This document shows, one piece after another, positions 47,618-59,330 of a stretch of 64,000 nt of DNA. Source of the DNA: Roseiarcus sp963770275 (lineage in GTDB: Bacteria; Pseudomonadota; Alphaproteobacteria; Rhizobiales; Beijerinckiaceae); the NCBI GenBank assembly GCA_963770275.1, contig CAVYPD010000024.1, positions 189,840 through 253,839 on the forward strand, in the 5' to 3' direction. The position numbers and the translations under genes are program-made. The stretch's first letter is position 1; each line of letters opens with the position of its first letter. Below the pieces are notes generated by a model. The model was not told where the DNA came from. It worked only from the letters and a program-made list of their open reading frames with translations, and did not search any database.

Positions 47618-48811
47618 CTAGGCCGCTTTCGCGCCCGCGAGCTCCTCGTAGACCGTCCGTTCAAATGCGCGATAAGCTTTCAAGATTGCAGGATCCGCGA
47701 ACGGGATCACCTGCGTCATCAGGAGGCCGCCGATCTTCGCCGTCGGGTCGATCCAGAAATAGGTGTTTGCGAGTCCGCCCCAGCTCAGGCTGCCCGGGCT
47801 TCGCCCTTCGGCCGAGCGTTCGAGATTGATGAGGAAGCTCAAGCCCCAGCCCTGCCGCTGTCCGGGGAAGAAATCCACATCGTGCGACAGATTGGGCATG
47901 GCGACCTTGATCACCCCAGCTTCGAGCGGCGCAATGTGATTTTGACCCATGAGGGCGACCGTCTCCGGCTTCAGCACGGCCTCTCCGCTCTTCGATTTGC
48001 CCCCTGCAAGCATCATCTGCACGAACGCGGCGTAGTCCGCCGGTACGCCGCAGAGCCCGCCGCCGCCCATAAAGAATTCAGGATCCTGCGCGACCTCATG
48101 ATCGACGATTGGAGCAAGTCGCTCCGTCCGGATGCTTCTGGTGGACGGTTGCACGACGCGCCTTCTGCTCAGCTGTCTGGATGAAATCGGTGTCGTCCAT
48201 TCCGAGCGGATCGAACAGATTCTTGCGCAGGTAGTCGCGCAGCGACTGGCCGCTGACCTTTTCGATCAATTGCCCGATCCAGTCGATGCTGATGCCATAT
48301 TCCCAAGCGATCGCCAGGGTCGGCGAGTAGCGGCTGATCGAGCGAGCGTCGCTTGCAATGAATGAGATCGGGAAGTTCGTATTTCTCGAGATAGCGCAGG
48401 ATGACTCCATTCGCCCAGTTGTATCCATAACCGGCCGTATGCGTGAGCAATTGGCGAGGCGTGATCGGCCGCTTGGCAGGCCTCAGCTTCGGGGCGCCGT
48501 CGGCCTCGAATCCATCGAGCACCTGCACGGAGGCGAGCTCCGGCAGGATGTCGCTTGCCGGTTCGTCGAGCTTGAGCCGGCCCTGCTCGACGAGCTGCAT
48601 GGCGCCGGTGGCGACGAGCGCCTTCGTCATCGACGCGTACCAGAACATCGTGTCGACCGTCATCGGCTCGCTGCGGCCCACGCCCTTCGTCCCGGCGGCG
48701 CCGCTATAGAGTGAACCGCTGGTCGTTCACGACCATCGCCACCACGCCGGGAGCCGCGCCGGATTTGACCAGATCGTCAAGAACGCGATCGATGCGCTCG
48801 CTCATGCCCAT
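47618..48811 (-). pseudogene. Serine hydrolase of the beta-lactamase/esterase class C type, three frame breaks
   Basis: Starts MGMSERIDRVLDDLVKSGAAPGVVAMVVNDQRF at 48811. The nucleophile motif SxxK is in MFWYASMTKALVATGAMQ, followed by LLTHTAGYGYNWAN, then WEYGISIDWIGQLIEKVSGQSLRDYLRKNLFDPLGM, and GGGGLCGVPADYAAFVQMML near the end. One extra base each near 48710, at 48305-48306 and near 48116 splits the frame; removing all three gives ~396 residues with the normal family order. Either a dead gene or three sequence errors. Confidence 0.8.
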
Positions 48812-48861
48812 GACTCGTTCTCTCCGTCAGTCTTGTCGTTGCGCGAACTTGCAGACGCTGG

Positions 48862-49680
<819 letters not shown>

Positions 49681-49692
49681 GGGCGAATGCTC

Positions 49693-50727
49693 CTATCGGG
49701 CGCTCATGGCGAAGCGGCGGAAGTAAGAGTTGGCCAGCACCGCGCAAAGCAAGAGAACGCCAAGGAAAAGCTGCACCCAGTCCGTGCTCCACCCGGTGTA
49801 GAAGATGCCGACGTTGATGATCCCGTAGATCATCGTGCCGAGGAAGACCCCGAACGCCGAGCCATAGCCGCCGCCGAGAAGAACGCCGCCGACCACCGCG
49901 ACGATGATGGATTGGAAGACGTAGCCAAGGCCCGCGGTGGCGTTGCCGGAATGATATTCGACGCCCTGAATGACCCCCACGAACGCAGCGGCGACGCCGG
50001 TCGCTACGAACAGTACGACCTTAACCAAGCTGGTCGGCACGCCTGCGCCGCGCGCGGCGACCGGATCGCCGCCTGTCGCATAGATCCAGTTGCCGAATGC
50101 GGTGCGCGACAGGACGATGCCCGCCGCGGCCGTAACGGCGATCCACCACAGGATCGAGACGTTGGCCTGTCCCCAGGCCGAGCCAAACAGCAAATGCACG
50201 TCGGGTGGCGGGTTGACCGAGATATTCGTCGTATTCGTGAGCAAGCGCGCCAATCCGGTCGCGCCGCCGGAGACGCAAAAACTGGCCGCCAGCGACACGA
50301 TGAAGGATGGAAGGCCCGTGCGAACCGTGATGATCCCATTGATAAGCCCGACGCACGCGCCCGCAAAGAGCACGATCGCGATCATCAGCCAGAACGGCAC
50401 GTTGAAGACCGTGGTGCCGATCGCGAGGAAGACCGCGGAGGCGCCGACAATGGATCCGACCGAAAGGTCGAATTCTCCCGCAATCATGAGGACGCCGACG
50501 GGTATGGCGATGATGCCGAGTTCGGCGGCGGTGTCGAGCCAGCCCGCGGTTCCGTCGATCGAGACGAAACCCGCGCCTTGCGTGGTTATCGCGAAAAAAA
50601 GATAGACGAGCGCGGTCGCGACGACAGCGCCAAATTCAGGGCGTCGAGCCATCCCTTTCAACGACCATCGACTGCGCCCGGACGTGTCGTGAACTCCCTC
50701 CGCCGCTGAGTCCACTACCGAAGCCAT
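49693..50727 (-). CDS. Sugar ABC transporter permease (second CUT2 system)
   Basis: 344 residues with 8-10 hydrophobic helices. LGIIAIPVGVLMIAGEFDLSVGSIVGASAVFLAIG and the late motif VFQSIIVAVVGGVLLGGGYGSAFGVFLGTMIYGIINVGIFYTGW are the CUT2 permease blocks. Between its binding protein and ATPase genes, same strand. Confidence 0.93.
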   Translation of the reverse strand: MASVVDSAAEGVHDTSGRSRWSLKGMARRPEFGAVVATALVYLFFAITTQGAGFVSIDGTAGWLDTAAELGIIAIPVGVLMIAGEFDLSVGSIVGASAVFLAIGTTVFNVPFWLMIAIVLFAGACVGLINGIITVRTGLPSFIVSLAASFCVSGGATGLARLLTNTTNISVNPPPDVHLLFGSAWGQANVSILWWIAVTAAAGIVLSRTAFGNWIYATGGDPVAARGAGVPTSLVKVVLFVATGVAAAFVGVIQGVEYHSGNATAGLGYVFQSIIVAVVGGVLLGGGYGSAFGVFLGTMIYGIINVGIFYTGWSTDWVQLFLGVLLLCAVLANSYFRRFAMSAR

Positions 50728-50820
50728 GACGCTCCTTGAGAAATCGAAGCTCGTTTCTGCATCTTCAAGAGAGCTTGGACGCCGCCCGCGAAGGCGCGCG
50801 TCCGAGCCGATTTCCTTATG

Positions 50821-51816
50821 TCACGAAGCGCCACGAACTCCAGGGAACTTCTTGTTGATGTCCAGAACCTTATCGACGTTATCCTTGGTGAGGATCTGCG
50901 CCCCGGTCCAAATCTCTCCGGCCGGCAGCATCCCGTATTTGGCGTATTGATAGGCCTCGACGACGGCGTAATAGCCATCGAGATAGGGCTGCAAATCGGC
51001 GATGAACAGGATCTTGCCGTCATGCAACGCCTGGAGCGCATTAACCGACAAGCCGAGAGACCCGTTGACGATCTTGTCCTTCTTGCCGAGTTGCTCGATC
51101 GCCCCAGCCGCCGCGAGCCCCTGCTCGGCGCCCATCGTGTAAACCGCGTCGATCGTCTGGTCAGACTGGAGCTGCCCCTTGATCGCCTGCGTCACGAACG
51201 TCGGATTGTAGGCGTCCGAGAACTGGATCATCTGCAGCTTTGCGCTGCCGCCCGCCTCCTTGAACGCCTCTTCGTAGCCCTTGCACTCATTTTCGAGAGT
51301 CACGTTGCCGGGGACATGGTTCACGCAAAGCCCGTGCTTGGCGCCGGCCTTGATTGACAGCGCAGCGACCTTCTTTCCGAGAGCGTAGGAGTCGAAGCCG
51401 ATGTAGCCGATCGCGCCGTCCTCTTTCCACGAGGCGCCGCCGTCGTGGAAAATGAAAACGGGCTCGCCCGCAGCGGTGATGTCCTTGATGATCGGGTCGA
51501 GCGCGTGCGGGAAATAATTGCCAATGATCAGCGCCGACGGGTGACGGCTCGCCGACTGTTTGACAAGCTTCGCGTAGTCCGTGTCGAAATTGGCTGTGTC
51601 GGTGCTGGTGACCCACTGAAAGTCGGCGCCGAGGTCCTTGGCCGCGTCTTCCCCGCCCTTCTTCATCGCGCCGAAGAACGGATCCCAGAGAGGACCGCCA
51701 TCCATGATGATGTTGATCTTGTCTTCCGCGTGAGCGGGCGCGAGGCCCGCGCTTGCCGCGAGCGTGCTCAAAAAAGCCAAAGCCGTGGCCGACTTCAATA
51801 ATTTCGCGAACTTCAT
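50821..51816 (-). CDS. Periplasmic sugar-binding protein (second CUT2 system)
   Basis: 331 residues. Signal peptide MKFAKLLKSATALAFLSTLAASAGLAPAHA. Mature Peripla_BP_4 fold: INIIMDGGPLWDPFFGAMKKGGEDAAKDLGADFQWV, ALIIGNYFPHALDPIIKDI and YIGFDSYALGKKVAALSI, with Trp and Asp residues in the ligand cleft (e.g. GGPLWDPFF). A GGAGG ribosome-binding site precedes the ATG. The ligand is probably a pentose, ketose or polyol given the kinases and aldolase upstream in the transcript. Confidence 0.93.
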   Translation of the reverse strand: MKFAKLLKSATALAFLSTLAASAGLAPAHAEDKINIIMDGGPLWDPFFGAMKKGGEDAAKDLGADFQWVTSTDTANFDTDYAKLVKQSASRHPSALIIGNYFPHALDPIIKDITAAGEPVFIFHDGGASWKEDGAIGYIGFDSYALGKKVAALSIKAGAKHGLCVNHVPGNVTLENECKGYEEAFKEAGGSAKLQMIQFSDAYNPTFVTQAIKGQLQSDQTIDAVYTMGAEQGLAAAGAIEQLGKKDKIVNGSLGLSVNALQALHDGKILFIADLQPYLDGYYAVVEAYQYAKYGMLPAGEIWTGAQILTKDNVDKVLDINKKFPGVRGAS

Positions 51817-51864
51817 TTTTATCCTCCCTGTTCCGCTTCCAACCCATTATCGCCAGCGAAAACA

Positions 51865-52815
51865 CTATTGTTCTGAACCGTATATCGCCGGCGACGGCGC
51901 CAAGAAGTCGTCACTTGGAAAGGGTTCATCGCAATTCGCGACGAGGCGGGACGCCTGGACGCGCTCGACCGTCCTTACGACGCCAAATTTCGGATCACGT
52001 AGTCCGGCAGCGCGCTCGTGCCGGCCGATTTCCGCGGCAAGCTCTTTGTCGGAGAGGCCAGCGAGGATGCCCGTTCTCACGAGAGCGGCGAAGGCGCCGA
52101 ACCGGTTGGCCCCCGCTATGTCGTGTTCGACGCTATCGCCGACACAGAGAACGTCGCGCGGGTCCTCAACTCGCGACAATTCCGCAGCCGCCCGATAGAT
52201 CTCGGGGAACGGCTTGCCGACCCATGTCACGACGCCGCCCAGTTCCTCATAAATCTCGGCAATGCGTCCAGCGCCGGGCGCGTTGCCCGCCGCCGTCAGC
52301 ATAAGCTTGTCTGGGTTTACGCACATGCAGGGCGTTCCGCGCCGAGCCGCCGGCGCGAGCGACGCGCGATAATCGTCGAGCGACACCTTGTCCGCTTGGC
52401 TGCCTGCGATAATAACGAGATCGGCCTCCTCGCTATGAGCGGCCGGGACGACGCCGAGCGCCGACGCGAATTCGTTATCTCTACCGCTCGAAATGACGAA
52501 GCAGCGAGCTCCGGGCGCAAGCAGCGCTGGAAAGCGTCCACGCTTCAGCAGAGTTCTCGCCACATCGCCCGAGGTGACGAGGAAGTCGTACAGCTCCGGC
52601 TCGAAGCCTAGCGCCGTCATGCGCTCCGCGTTGGCGGCGCCGGTGCGGCCGGAGTTGGAGAGGACGACGATTTTGACGCCGTGCGACTTCAGCGCCGCCA
52701 GAGCGTCCCTCGCGCCGGGATACGGGTTTCGTCCATCGTGCAGCACGCCGTATTGGTCGAAGAACACCGCCTTGAAGGACGACGCGATCGTGACAAAGCG
52801 AGACAAAGCGCTCAC
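51865..52815 (-). CDS. HAD-IIA family phosphatase (NagD-like)
   Basis: About 316 residues from GTG 52815, which overlaps the upstream kinase stop (GTGA). HAD motif I is AVFFDQYGVLHDG, with Asp nucleophile but Gln in place of the second usual residue (DxD reads DQY). Motif II is VVLSNSGRTG, motif III lies around VGKPFPEIYRAA, and motif IV is VLCVGDSVEHDIAGA. A cap domain lies between II and III as in class IIA. Likely a sugar-phosphate phosphatase that removes or recycles a phosphorylated intermediate. Its C-terminal ~40 residues are of lower quality. Confidence 0.85.
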   Translation of the reverse strand: MSALSRFVTIASSFKAVFFDQYGVLHDGRNPYPGARDALAALKSHGVKIVVLSNSGRTGAANAERMTALGFEPELYDFLVTSGDVARTLLKRGRFPALLAPGARCFVISSGRDNEFASALGVVPAAHSEEADLVIIAGSQADKVSLDDYRASLAPAARRGTPCMCVNPDKLMLTAAGNAPGAGRIAEIYEELGGVVTWVGKPFPEIYRAAAELSRVEDPRDVLCVGDSVEHDIAGANRFGAFAALVRTGILAGLSDKELAAEIGRHERAAGLRDPKFGVVRTVERVQASRLVANCDEPFPSDDFLAPSPAIYGSEQ

Positions 52816-54075
52816 CCGGAATTGCGAAGGCTTTGCAACGCGAGACGAGCCACGCCCGCACATGCCTCCTGCGACTGCGCATGTTTGAATGGCGCCCCCA
52901 ACTTGCGCTCCCGGATCTTCGTCCAGGCGGAGTTTGCGGCGCCGCCGCCGACGGTGCGGACAGAGCGCAGCGGCGGCGCTCCGAGTTCTGCGAGCTTGCG
53001 ATAGGCCAGCGCTTCGACCTCAGCGACGCCTTCAAGGATCGCCTGAAAGAACGTCGTGTCGTCTTTGGGCCTGGGCTCGAGCCGCGGAGGAAGTTTGGGA
53101 TCGTTGATCGGGAAGCGTTCGCCGGGTCTCAGAAGCGGATAATAGCTCAGTCCCGTTGGGTTCTCCGGCTTCATGCCCGCAGAAAGCTCCGCAAGACGGT
53201 CGCGCGGAAAGAACTGCTCGATGACCTTGCCGCCGGTATTCGAGGCGCCGCCGGCGAGCCATGTCGAGCCAATCCGATGGCTGTAAATGCCGAACTCTGG
53301 AGCGAAGATCGGGTGGTCGCACAGAAGCTTGACGACCAGCGTCGATCCGAGCGCGGTCACGCCGTCGCCCGCCTCCGAGGCGCCGGTCGCGAGAAACGAG
53401 GCGCAGCCGTCCGTCGTTCCGGCATGCACGATCGCTGATTCCGGTATGCCAAGACCCACGGCCTCTGCGTTGACCTGACCAATGGCGAGCGCCGGGCTCC
53501 AGGACGACAGGCAATTTTGCAAGATCCGCGCCGGTTCGTTCGATCCAGTCGGGCCATCGGCCGGCGACCGGGTCGTAGCCGGTCTTCAGCGCATTGTTCC
53601 AGTCGCTGCGGTCGAATCTTCCGCTGAGCTTGCCGCTGATCCAATCGGCCTGGTGCAGCATGTGGCGAACATTCGGCCGATCCTGCATCATCAAAACGCG
53701 CGCCAACGCGGAGGTGGCTCCCCGAGCTGCGCTGTCGGCGGGCGCATGTTCGGCGATCGTTCGGATGACGGCTTCGTCGTCGCAAGGCTCGTCATACATA
53801 CGGGCCGGCCCGACCGGCTCTCCGAACCGGTCCACAGCCAGCATCGTGCCGGACGTGCCATCGACGGCGAGCGCGCGCACCTGGCTCAGGTCGCACGATG
53901 AACCCAGTTCGGAGATGACTGCGCGAACGCAATCCCACCATGTCGCGGGATCGGTCGCGTCGCCGAAAGCCGTCATCGCAACGGCGGCCGAACCGACAGT
54001 CGCGCCATCTTCTGCAAGCGCGGCCGCACGCACTCCCGACGTGCCGACATCAATTCCGATCACGCGCGCGCCCAT
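52812..54075 (-). CDS. FGGY-family carbohydrate kinase (D-ribulokinase-like), frame broken by one extra base
   Basis: About 420 residues from ATG 54075. VIGIDVGTSGVRAAALAEDG is the phosphate-1 site; AVDGTSGTMLAVD follows. The C-terminal half carries VHAGTTDGCASFLATGA, ALGSTLVVKLL, WLAGGASNTGGKVIEQFF and TVGGGAANSAW, a pattern I recall from plant and cyanobacterial D-ribulose kinases (XK1-like). The frame breaks near 53486-53490; removing one base gives LEPGAAIGQVNAEAVGL. It overlaps the HAD gene and follows the aldolase closely. Substrate assignment is tentative. Confidence 0.83.
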
Positions 54076-55137
54076 CAAGCCCACGCCGCTATCTTCCGAT
54101 CGACTGACGATAGGCTTCCGCTTCCCAGTTCATGAGCTCCTGCTTCTTCGGCGCCAGTCAGCACGCGTATCGGCGCCTCTTCGGGAATGCGGGCCGCAAC
54201 ATCCGCAAGACACCGCGCCATCGCTTCCGCGTTCTTCGATGTCGAACGATGGAGAACCACGCCGAGACCCGGCAGCGCCATCATCAGCGGCGGTCGGCGA
54301 CCTTCGGGCGGCGCGCGAAGCCGGCCGCCGTCGACCGAGGCTTCCACGAGACCCGGTCCGAGGAACACCACGTGGTCAGGATAGAGCGAGCCGAGCCGCG
54401 CGATCGCAAGGCTCTTCGGGTCGAGCGCGACAGCGTGGACGGCTGGATCGTGCGGCAGACGATAGTCGGCGCCTTCGACAATCGACGCCAGCGTTTCGGA
54501 TATCGGCTTGTGGCGCCGCGCGCGCCGGCGCGGACAATGCTTCGCACACGCGCTCAATGCGATCGGCGACTTCCGCAACCGTCTCGCCGGCAACGACGAG
54601 GCCGTGATTGGCGAGGACGAAAACGTTCGTGTCCTTCGTCAGCTGTTCCGCAATCGCCTGGGCAAGCGGCAAGCCTGGCTTGCGATACGGTATGAACGCA
54701 AGCGCGACGTCCGCATGCGGCCTCAAGCGTTCGCGGACAAGAGACTCGCCATCATGTCGAACGGCGAGCGCGATTGTGTTCACGCAATGGATATGGACGA
54801 CGACCGGCGACGGGATGATCGCGTGCACGCTCGTCTCGATCGAAGGTCGTAGGCCGCTGGCATTTAGCTGCGCATCCACGAAGTCGACCGCGGCCGCGGC
54901 GCGGGGATCTCCATCGGCGATCGCTTTGCGCAGAGGGTCCAGACGAACAGGCGTCATGATATCGTGAGCGAGCGCGTCGGCGAGCCACGTTCCCGACGCC
55001 TTGATCCACATGACGCCGTCTTGCTTGATCGACGTGTTGCCGCCGGCGCCCTGCGTGCGCAAGGGATCGGCGCCGAGTGCGGCGGACAGCTCCCGCAGCG
55101 CGCGAAATTCACTGTCGTCGATATGCGGAGAGGTCAT
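54075..55137 (-). CDS. Class II aldolase family protein, long form, frame broken by one extra base
   Basis: About 353 residues from ATG 55137. N-terminal aldolase domain: LGADPLRTQGAGGNTSIKQDGVMWIKASGTWLADAL (substrate and phosphate contacts), PSIETSVHAIIPSPVVVHIHCVNTIAL with the zinc-ligand HxH, and VFVLANHGLVVAG with the third His. A ~140-residue C-terminal extension (LASIVEGADYRLPHDPAVHAVALDP, DHVVFLGPGLVEASV) matches the stand-alone relative of bifunctional rhamnulose-phosphate aldolases. The frame breaks near 54494-54496 in an A run (coding strand). Probably splits a ketose phosphate to a triose phosphate and an aldehyde. It overlaps the glpD stop by 1 base. Confidence 0.83.
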
Positions 55138-56652
55138 CAGGCTGCCTGCGGCGTCAGCATTTGAAACCAGGCGGTAAACTCTGCGCGCTCCTTGGCCGTG
55201 AGATGCAGGGCATGTTTCGTTCGCCGCTCGAGAATATCTTCGGCCTCGGTCGCCCATTCCTCTTCCGCAAGGAAGCGGGCCTCGCGCTCGTAAAGCGTTC
55301 CGCCGAAAGAACGCCCGAGGTCGCCGATCGACTTGGCGCCCTTCAGCAAGCTCTCAACTCTTGTCCCATATCGCCGGGCATAGCCGTGCGCGACGTCCTG
55401 CGGGAGCCAGGGATGCCGCCGACGCAGCTCCTTCAGAAAGAGAGAAAAGTCGGCGCCAGGAATGTCTCCTCCCGGCAACGCCGCGCGCTCCGTCCACGCG
55501 CCGGACATCTGCGGAAGGTAGGGAGAAAGCTTCTCCAAAGCGTGCTCAGCAAGTCTGCGATAAGTGGTGATCTTGCCGCCGAAGACGGAGAGCATCGGGG
55601 CTTGGCCCGCCGGCGCCTCGACATCGAAGACATAGTCGCGCGTGACAGCGCTCGGATTGGCTGATTTGTCGTCGAACAGGGGACGTACGCCGGAAAACGA
55701 GTTGACGACCTCGCCGATCTTGGGGGCTTTCAGGAAGTAACGGTCGACCACGGAGAGAAGATATTCGACTTCGCTCCGTCTCGATGCGAACGTCCTCGGC
55801 TCGCCCTTCGAACGGAATGTCCGTGGTTCCGATCAGGGCGAGATCGCCCTCATAGGGATTGACGAAAATCACGCGCTTGTCGCTGTTCTGAAGCAGATAG
55901 GCTTGATCGCCGTTCCAGAATTTACGCGTGACAATATGGCTGCCCTTGACGAGCCGGACGCGACTCGCGGCGTTGCGGCCCGCCCGATGCAGAACGTCCT
56001 CGACCCAGGGGCCCGCAGCGTTGACGAGAATCTTTCCGGTCGCCTGCAGAGTGTTCCCGTCTCTCGCGCTTCGCAAATCGACGCGCCATGTGTCGGCGAC
56101 GCGTCGCGCCGATGTGAGCGGCGTCCTCGTCAACACCGCACCCCCGCGCTTGTCGACGTCCAGAGCGTTCAGGACAACCAGTCGCGCATCGTCCACCCAG
56201 CAGTCCGAGTACTCGAAGGCGCGGCTGAAATTCTTGCGCAGCGGCTCGCCCTCGGGCGCCTTCGCGAGGTCGAGGCTTCGCGTCGGCGGTAGGATCTTGC
56301 GCCCGCCCAAGTGATCGTAAAGAAACAGGCCTGCCCTGACCATCCAAGCCGGACGTTGCTCCGGGCTGTGAGGCAGGACGAACCGCATCGGCCAGATGAT
56401 GTGAGGCGCGGCGCGAAGCAGAACTTCGCGCTCGATCAGCGCCTCGCGGACGAGGCGAAACTCGTAATATTCGAGATAGCGCAACCCGCCGTGAACAAGC
56501 TTGCCCGACCGGGAGGAGGTTCCTTGCGCGAGATCGTCCTTCTCGCATAACAGCACCGAGAGGCCGCGGCCCACAGCGTCGCGAGCGATGCCGGCTCCGT
56601 TGACGCCGCCGCCAACGACAATCAGGTCGAACTGGCCAAGGTCTCGGGTCAT
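55137..56652 (-). CDS. glpD: GlpD-like FAD-dependent polyol-phosphate dehydrogenase, frame broken by one extra base
   Basis: About 504 residues. LIVVGGGVNGAGIARDAVGRG is the FAD-binding Rossmann motif, LVHGGLRYLEYYEFRLVREALIEREVLL the family signature, and LVKGSHIVTRKF and LIGTTDIPFEG the substrate region. Deleting one base near 55776 joins DVRIET to SEVEYLLSVVDRYF, leading to SVFGGKITTYRRLAEHAL. Classical GlpD oxidises glycerol-3-phosphate to DHAP and passes electrons to quinone; close relatives such as EryB act on erythritol-4-phosphate. The surrounding kinases and aldolase allow a polyol-phosphate other than glycerol-3-phosphate. Confidence 0.85.
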
Positions 56653-56668
56653 TCCGTATGGGAGCGGC

Positions 56669-57730
56669 TCAACAAGGATTAAGGGGACCTTCCCCTGCTA
56701 GGTATCGGCGAACTTCCTCAGCTGCGGCCGCGGCGGCGATTTTTACGGTCTTTACTGATGCGCCAGCGATATGAGGAGTCAAAGTGACGTTATCGAGCTG
56801 AAGCAATTCCAAATTGGCGGGCGCTGGCTCGACCGCGAAGGTTTCTATAGCGGCGCCGCGCAAATGCCGCGTCTTGAGCGCCTCCGTGAGCGCGTCGTAG
56901 TCGACCATCGGCCCGCGCGCCGTGTTCACGAAATAGGCGCCGCGCTTCATCTGTTCGAATTGTTCTTTGCCGATAAATCCGCGCGTCTCGTCCGTCACTC
57001 GCGCGTGCAACGTCACGACGTCGCTCTCGCGCAAGAGCCGTTCGAGGGAGACTTGAACGACCTCGTCCCGCAGGTCGTCGGCCGAAAGCTGAACATAAGG
57101 GTCGCAGACCAGAATGCGGCAGCCGAACGCCTTGAGGATGCGCACGACCTTGGTCCCGATATGCCCATAGCCGATCACGCCGACCGTCATTTCCGACAAT
57201 TCCTCGCCGGTAAGATCAGCGCGATAGAGATCGCCCCGCCATTCGCCGCGACGCAGGCTTTCGTGTCCTCTTGTAATAAGCCGAGTCTCGGCGAGGATTG
57301 CGCCGATGGCGAACTCGGCGACCGCGGATGCGTTCCGACCTGGCGTATTGACGACACGAATCTTTCGCTTGCGCGCCGCCGCCATGTCGATGTTGACGGG
57401 GCCCCCGCGGGAGACGGCAATCAGCTTCAACTCAGGCAGCCGTTCAATCACTCCGGCGGAAAAGGGCGCGAGATGGGTGACGGCGATCTCAGCGCCGTCC
57501 ATATGCGCCACGACTTCGTCGGCTGTCCCCTGATATTCCTTCAGCCCCTCCATGCCCGGCTCGGCATAGCCGTGCTCCATCGGTTCGTCTGGCCACGGCA
57601 TCTCGTACGATCGGATGTCGAGCGTCTCTCCGCACTTCTCTCGGATCGCCTGTTCGAACATTGACGGCAGCATGAAACGGTCGCCCATGATCGATATGAT
57701 CGGTCTTCGGCGCTCGAGGTCTTTGCTCAA
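56669..57730 (-). CDS. D-isomer-specific 2-hydroxyacid dehydrogenase (SerA-like)
   Basis: About 353 residues from TTG 57730 overlapping the upstream kinase stop (TTGA). Rossmann NAD motif VGVIGYGHIGTKVVRILKAFG, the Arg in FVNTARGPMVDYDAL, the Glu near DVVTLHARVTDETRGFIG, and LTPHIAGAS with the catalytic His. The N-terminal domain includes VNIDMAAARKRKIRVVNTPGRNASAVAEFAIG. Oxidises or reduces a 2-hydroxyacid; within the locus it may handle an acid produced from the aldehyde. Product and direction unknown. Confidence 0.88.
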   Translation of the reverse strand: MSKDLERRRPIISIMGDRFMLPSMFEQAIREKCGETLDIRSYEMPWPDEPMEHGYAEPGMEGLKEYQGTADEVVAHMDGAEIAVTHLAPFSAGVIERLPELKLIAVSRGGPVNIDMAAARKRKIRVVNTPGRNASAVAEFAIGAILAETRLITRGHESLRRGEWRGDLYRADLTGEELSEMTVGVIGYGHIGTKVVRILKAFGCRILVCDPYVQLSADDLRDEVVQVSLERLLRESDVVTLHARVTDETRGFIGKEQFEQMKRGAYFVNTARGPMVDYDALTEALKTRHLRGAAIETFAVEPAPANLELLQLDNVTLTPHIAGASVKTVKIAAAAAAEEVRRYLAGEGPLNPC

Positions 57731-59293
57731 GCCGCATACTCCTGTCTGAGCCGGCCTAAATGACCCCAAGCGGGCGACATGGCCGCTCTGATGGTTCGGT
57801 AGATCGGGTAAAGCTTCGCGTAATAGGCGCTGAGCTGCGGGTCGGGGACGGTCAGCTGATCGAGAAATGGAGTGACCCATGCGTCGGCGCACGTACTCAT
57901 GTTCGGATAGGCGCCGATGTTGACTGCAGCCATCATCGCGGCGCCAGAAGCGCCAAGCTCCTCGCGCGTGAGCGTCCGCACGTTCGCGTTGAGCACCGCG
58001 GCGAGAATGGCGCGCATTGCCTTCGACCGCGCGGCGCCCCCGCCTAACCTGACTTCGCTCGGAATCGAGCCGGAAGCGAGGTAGCAGTCGCGTGTCGCGA
58101 AGGCGAGACCTTCAAAGACCGCGCGCGCGAGGCCAGCGAAACTCGTCTGCGTCGAGAGGCCGCTGAACTGCGCCCGCGCGTCAGGATTAAGGAAAGGACC
58201 GCGTTCGCCAGCCTCAAAAATATAGGGATGGTAGACGGCTTGGCCGGGATCAGCGCCAAGCACTCTCTCGTCCAGTCCGGAAAGAAGCGCCGCGCGGCTC
58301 GTCTTTGCGCCGGCCATCTCCGCGGCTTCGCGGGCCATGTCCATCAGCCAATCGATGTTGAGCGTCGCCGCCATATTGGACTGCATCGAAGAGCAGGCGC
58401 GCTCGACCGGCAGACACATCGTGTAGCCGGAGCGGTCCTCGTTGAGCCGCACGTCGTCGGGCGTGGGCGCATAACGCATGTGCATGCCCGTCGAGCCGAG
58501 GACCGAGACGCCGACGTCAGCGACGGGATCGCAAAGTCCGCCGCCAAGCGCGGTGCACACCACGTCAAGATAGGCGAGCGAGATCGGCAGGCCCTCGGGC
58601 AGCAGCGTCTGGGCTGCGGCGGAGGCCGTCAGTTTTCCGGCCTCGCTGACGCCATCGATCATTGGCGTGCAGCAGGCGCGCACAATCGGCGATCCCCATG
58701 CCTTCGAGAATCGACGGCTCGTATTCCCGGGTGCGATAATTGCCGAAGGTGAAATTGCCTTCGGCCGGACATGTAACGCGCGCGCCGGTCAACTTGAAAT
58801 AGAGCCAGTCCTTGCAGTGAAAGCAGGTCGCGGCCCGCGCGATGCGATCAGGCTGCCAACGCTTCATCCACGCAAGCTGAGCTGAAGCCATGCAGGCATT
58901 GAGACCTGAGCCGGTGCGGGCGTAATGCTCGCGATACGCGTCGGTCTTCAGGTAGTCCGACGCCAGGCTCGCCGCGCGGGAATCGAGCCAAAGCAGCCCC
59001 CCGCCGACGGGCTCGCCGTCGGCGTCAATCAACCAGGTCCCGTCACCCTGCGCGGTCACGGCGAGCGCGGCGACGCGGCGCGCGAGGTTTGGAACGTGTT
59101 CGGTGAGTTCCCGCAATGTCGCGGCGCAATCGGCCCAGGTCCGATGCATGTCTTGCTCGACCTGACCCCCGCCAAGCGTCTGATAGACATTCGGCCGCGC
59201 GGCGACCGCGATCTGCTCTCCGGCAAGCGAAAACGCGACCGCCTTGATGACGGAGGTGCCGGCGTCGACCCCTATGAGGATGTCGCGAGTCAT
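57727..59293 (-). CDS. FGGY-family carbohydrate kinase (erythritol kinase-like), frame broken by one extra base
   Basis: About 521 residues from ATG 59293. ILIGVDAGTSVIKAVAFSLAGEQIAVAARPN, ALAVTAQGDGTWLIDADGEPVGGGLLWLDSRAA and FHCKDWLYFKLTGARVTCPAEGNFTFGNYRTREY closely resemble the erythritol kinase EryA group as I remember it. Then SVLGSTGMHMRYAPTP and RLGGGAARSKAMRAILAAVLN. Removing one base near 58668 joins DCARLL to PPMIDGVSEAGKLT. Expected to phosphorylate a terminal hydroxyl of a polyol. Next in the transcript after the ATPase genes. Confidence 0.83.
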
Positions 59294-59330
59294 CGGCAAG
59301 ACAGCGCGTTTGCGGCCCGGGCGGCGGAAC

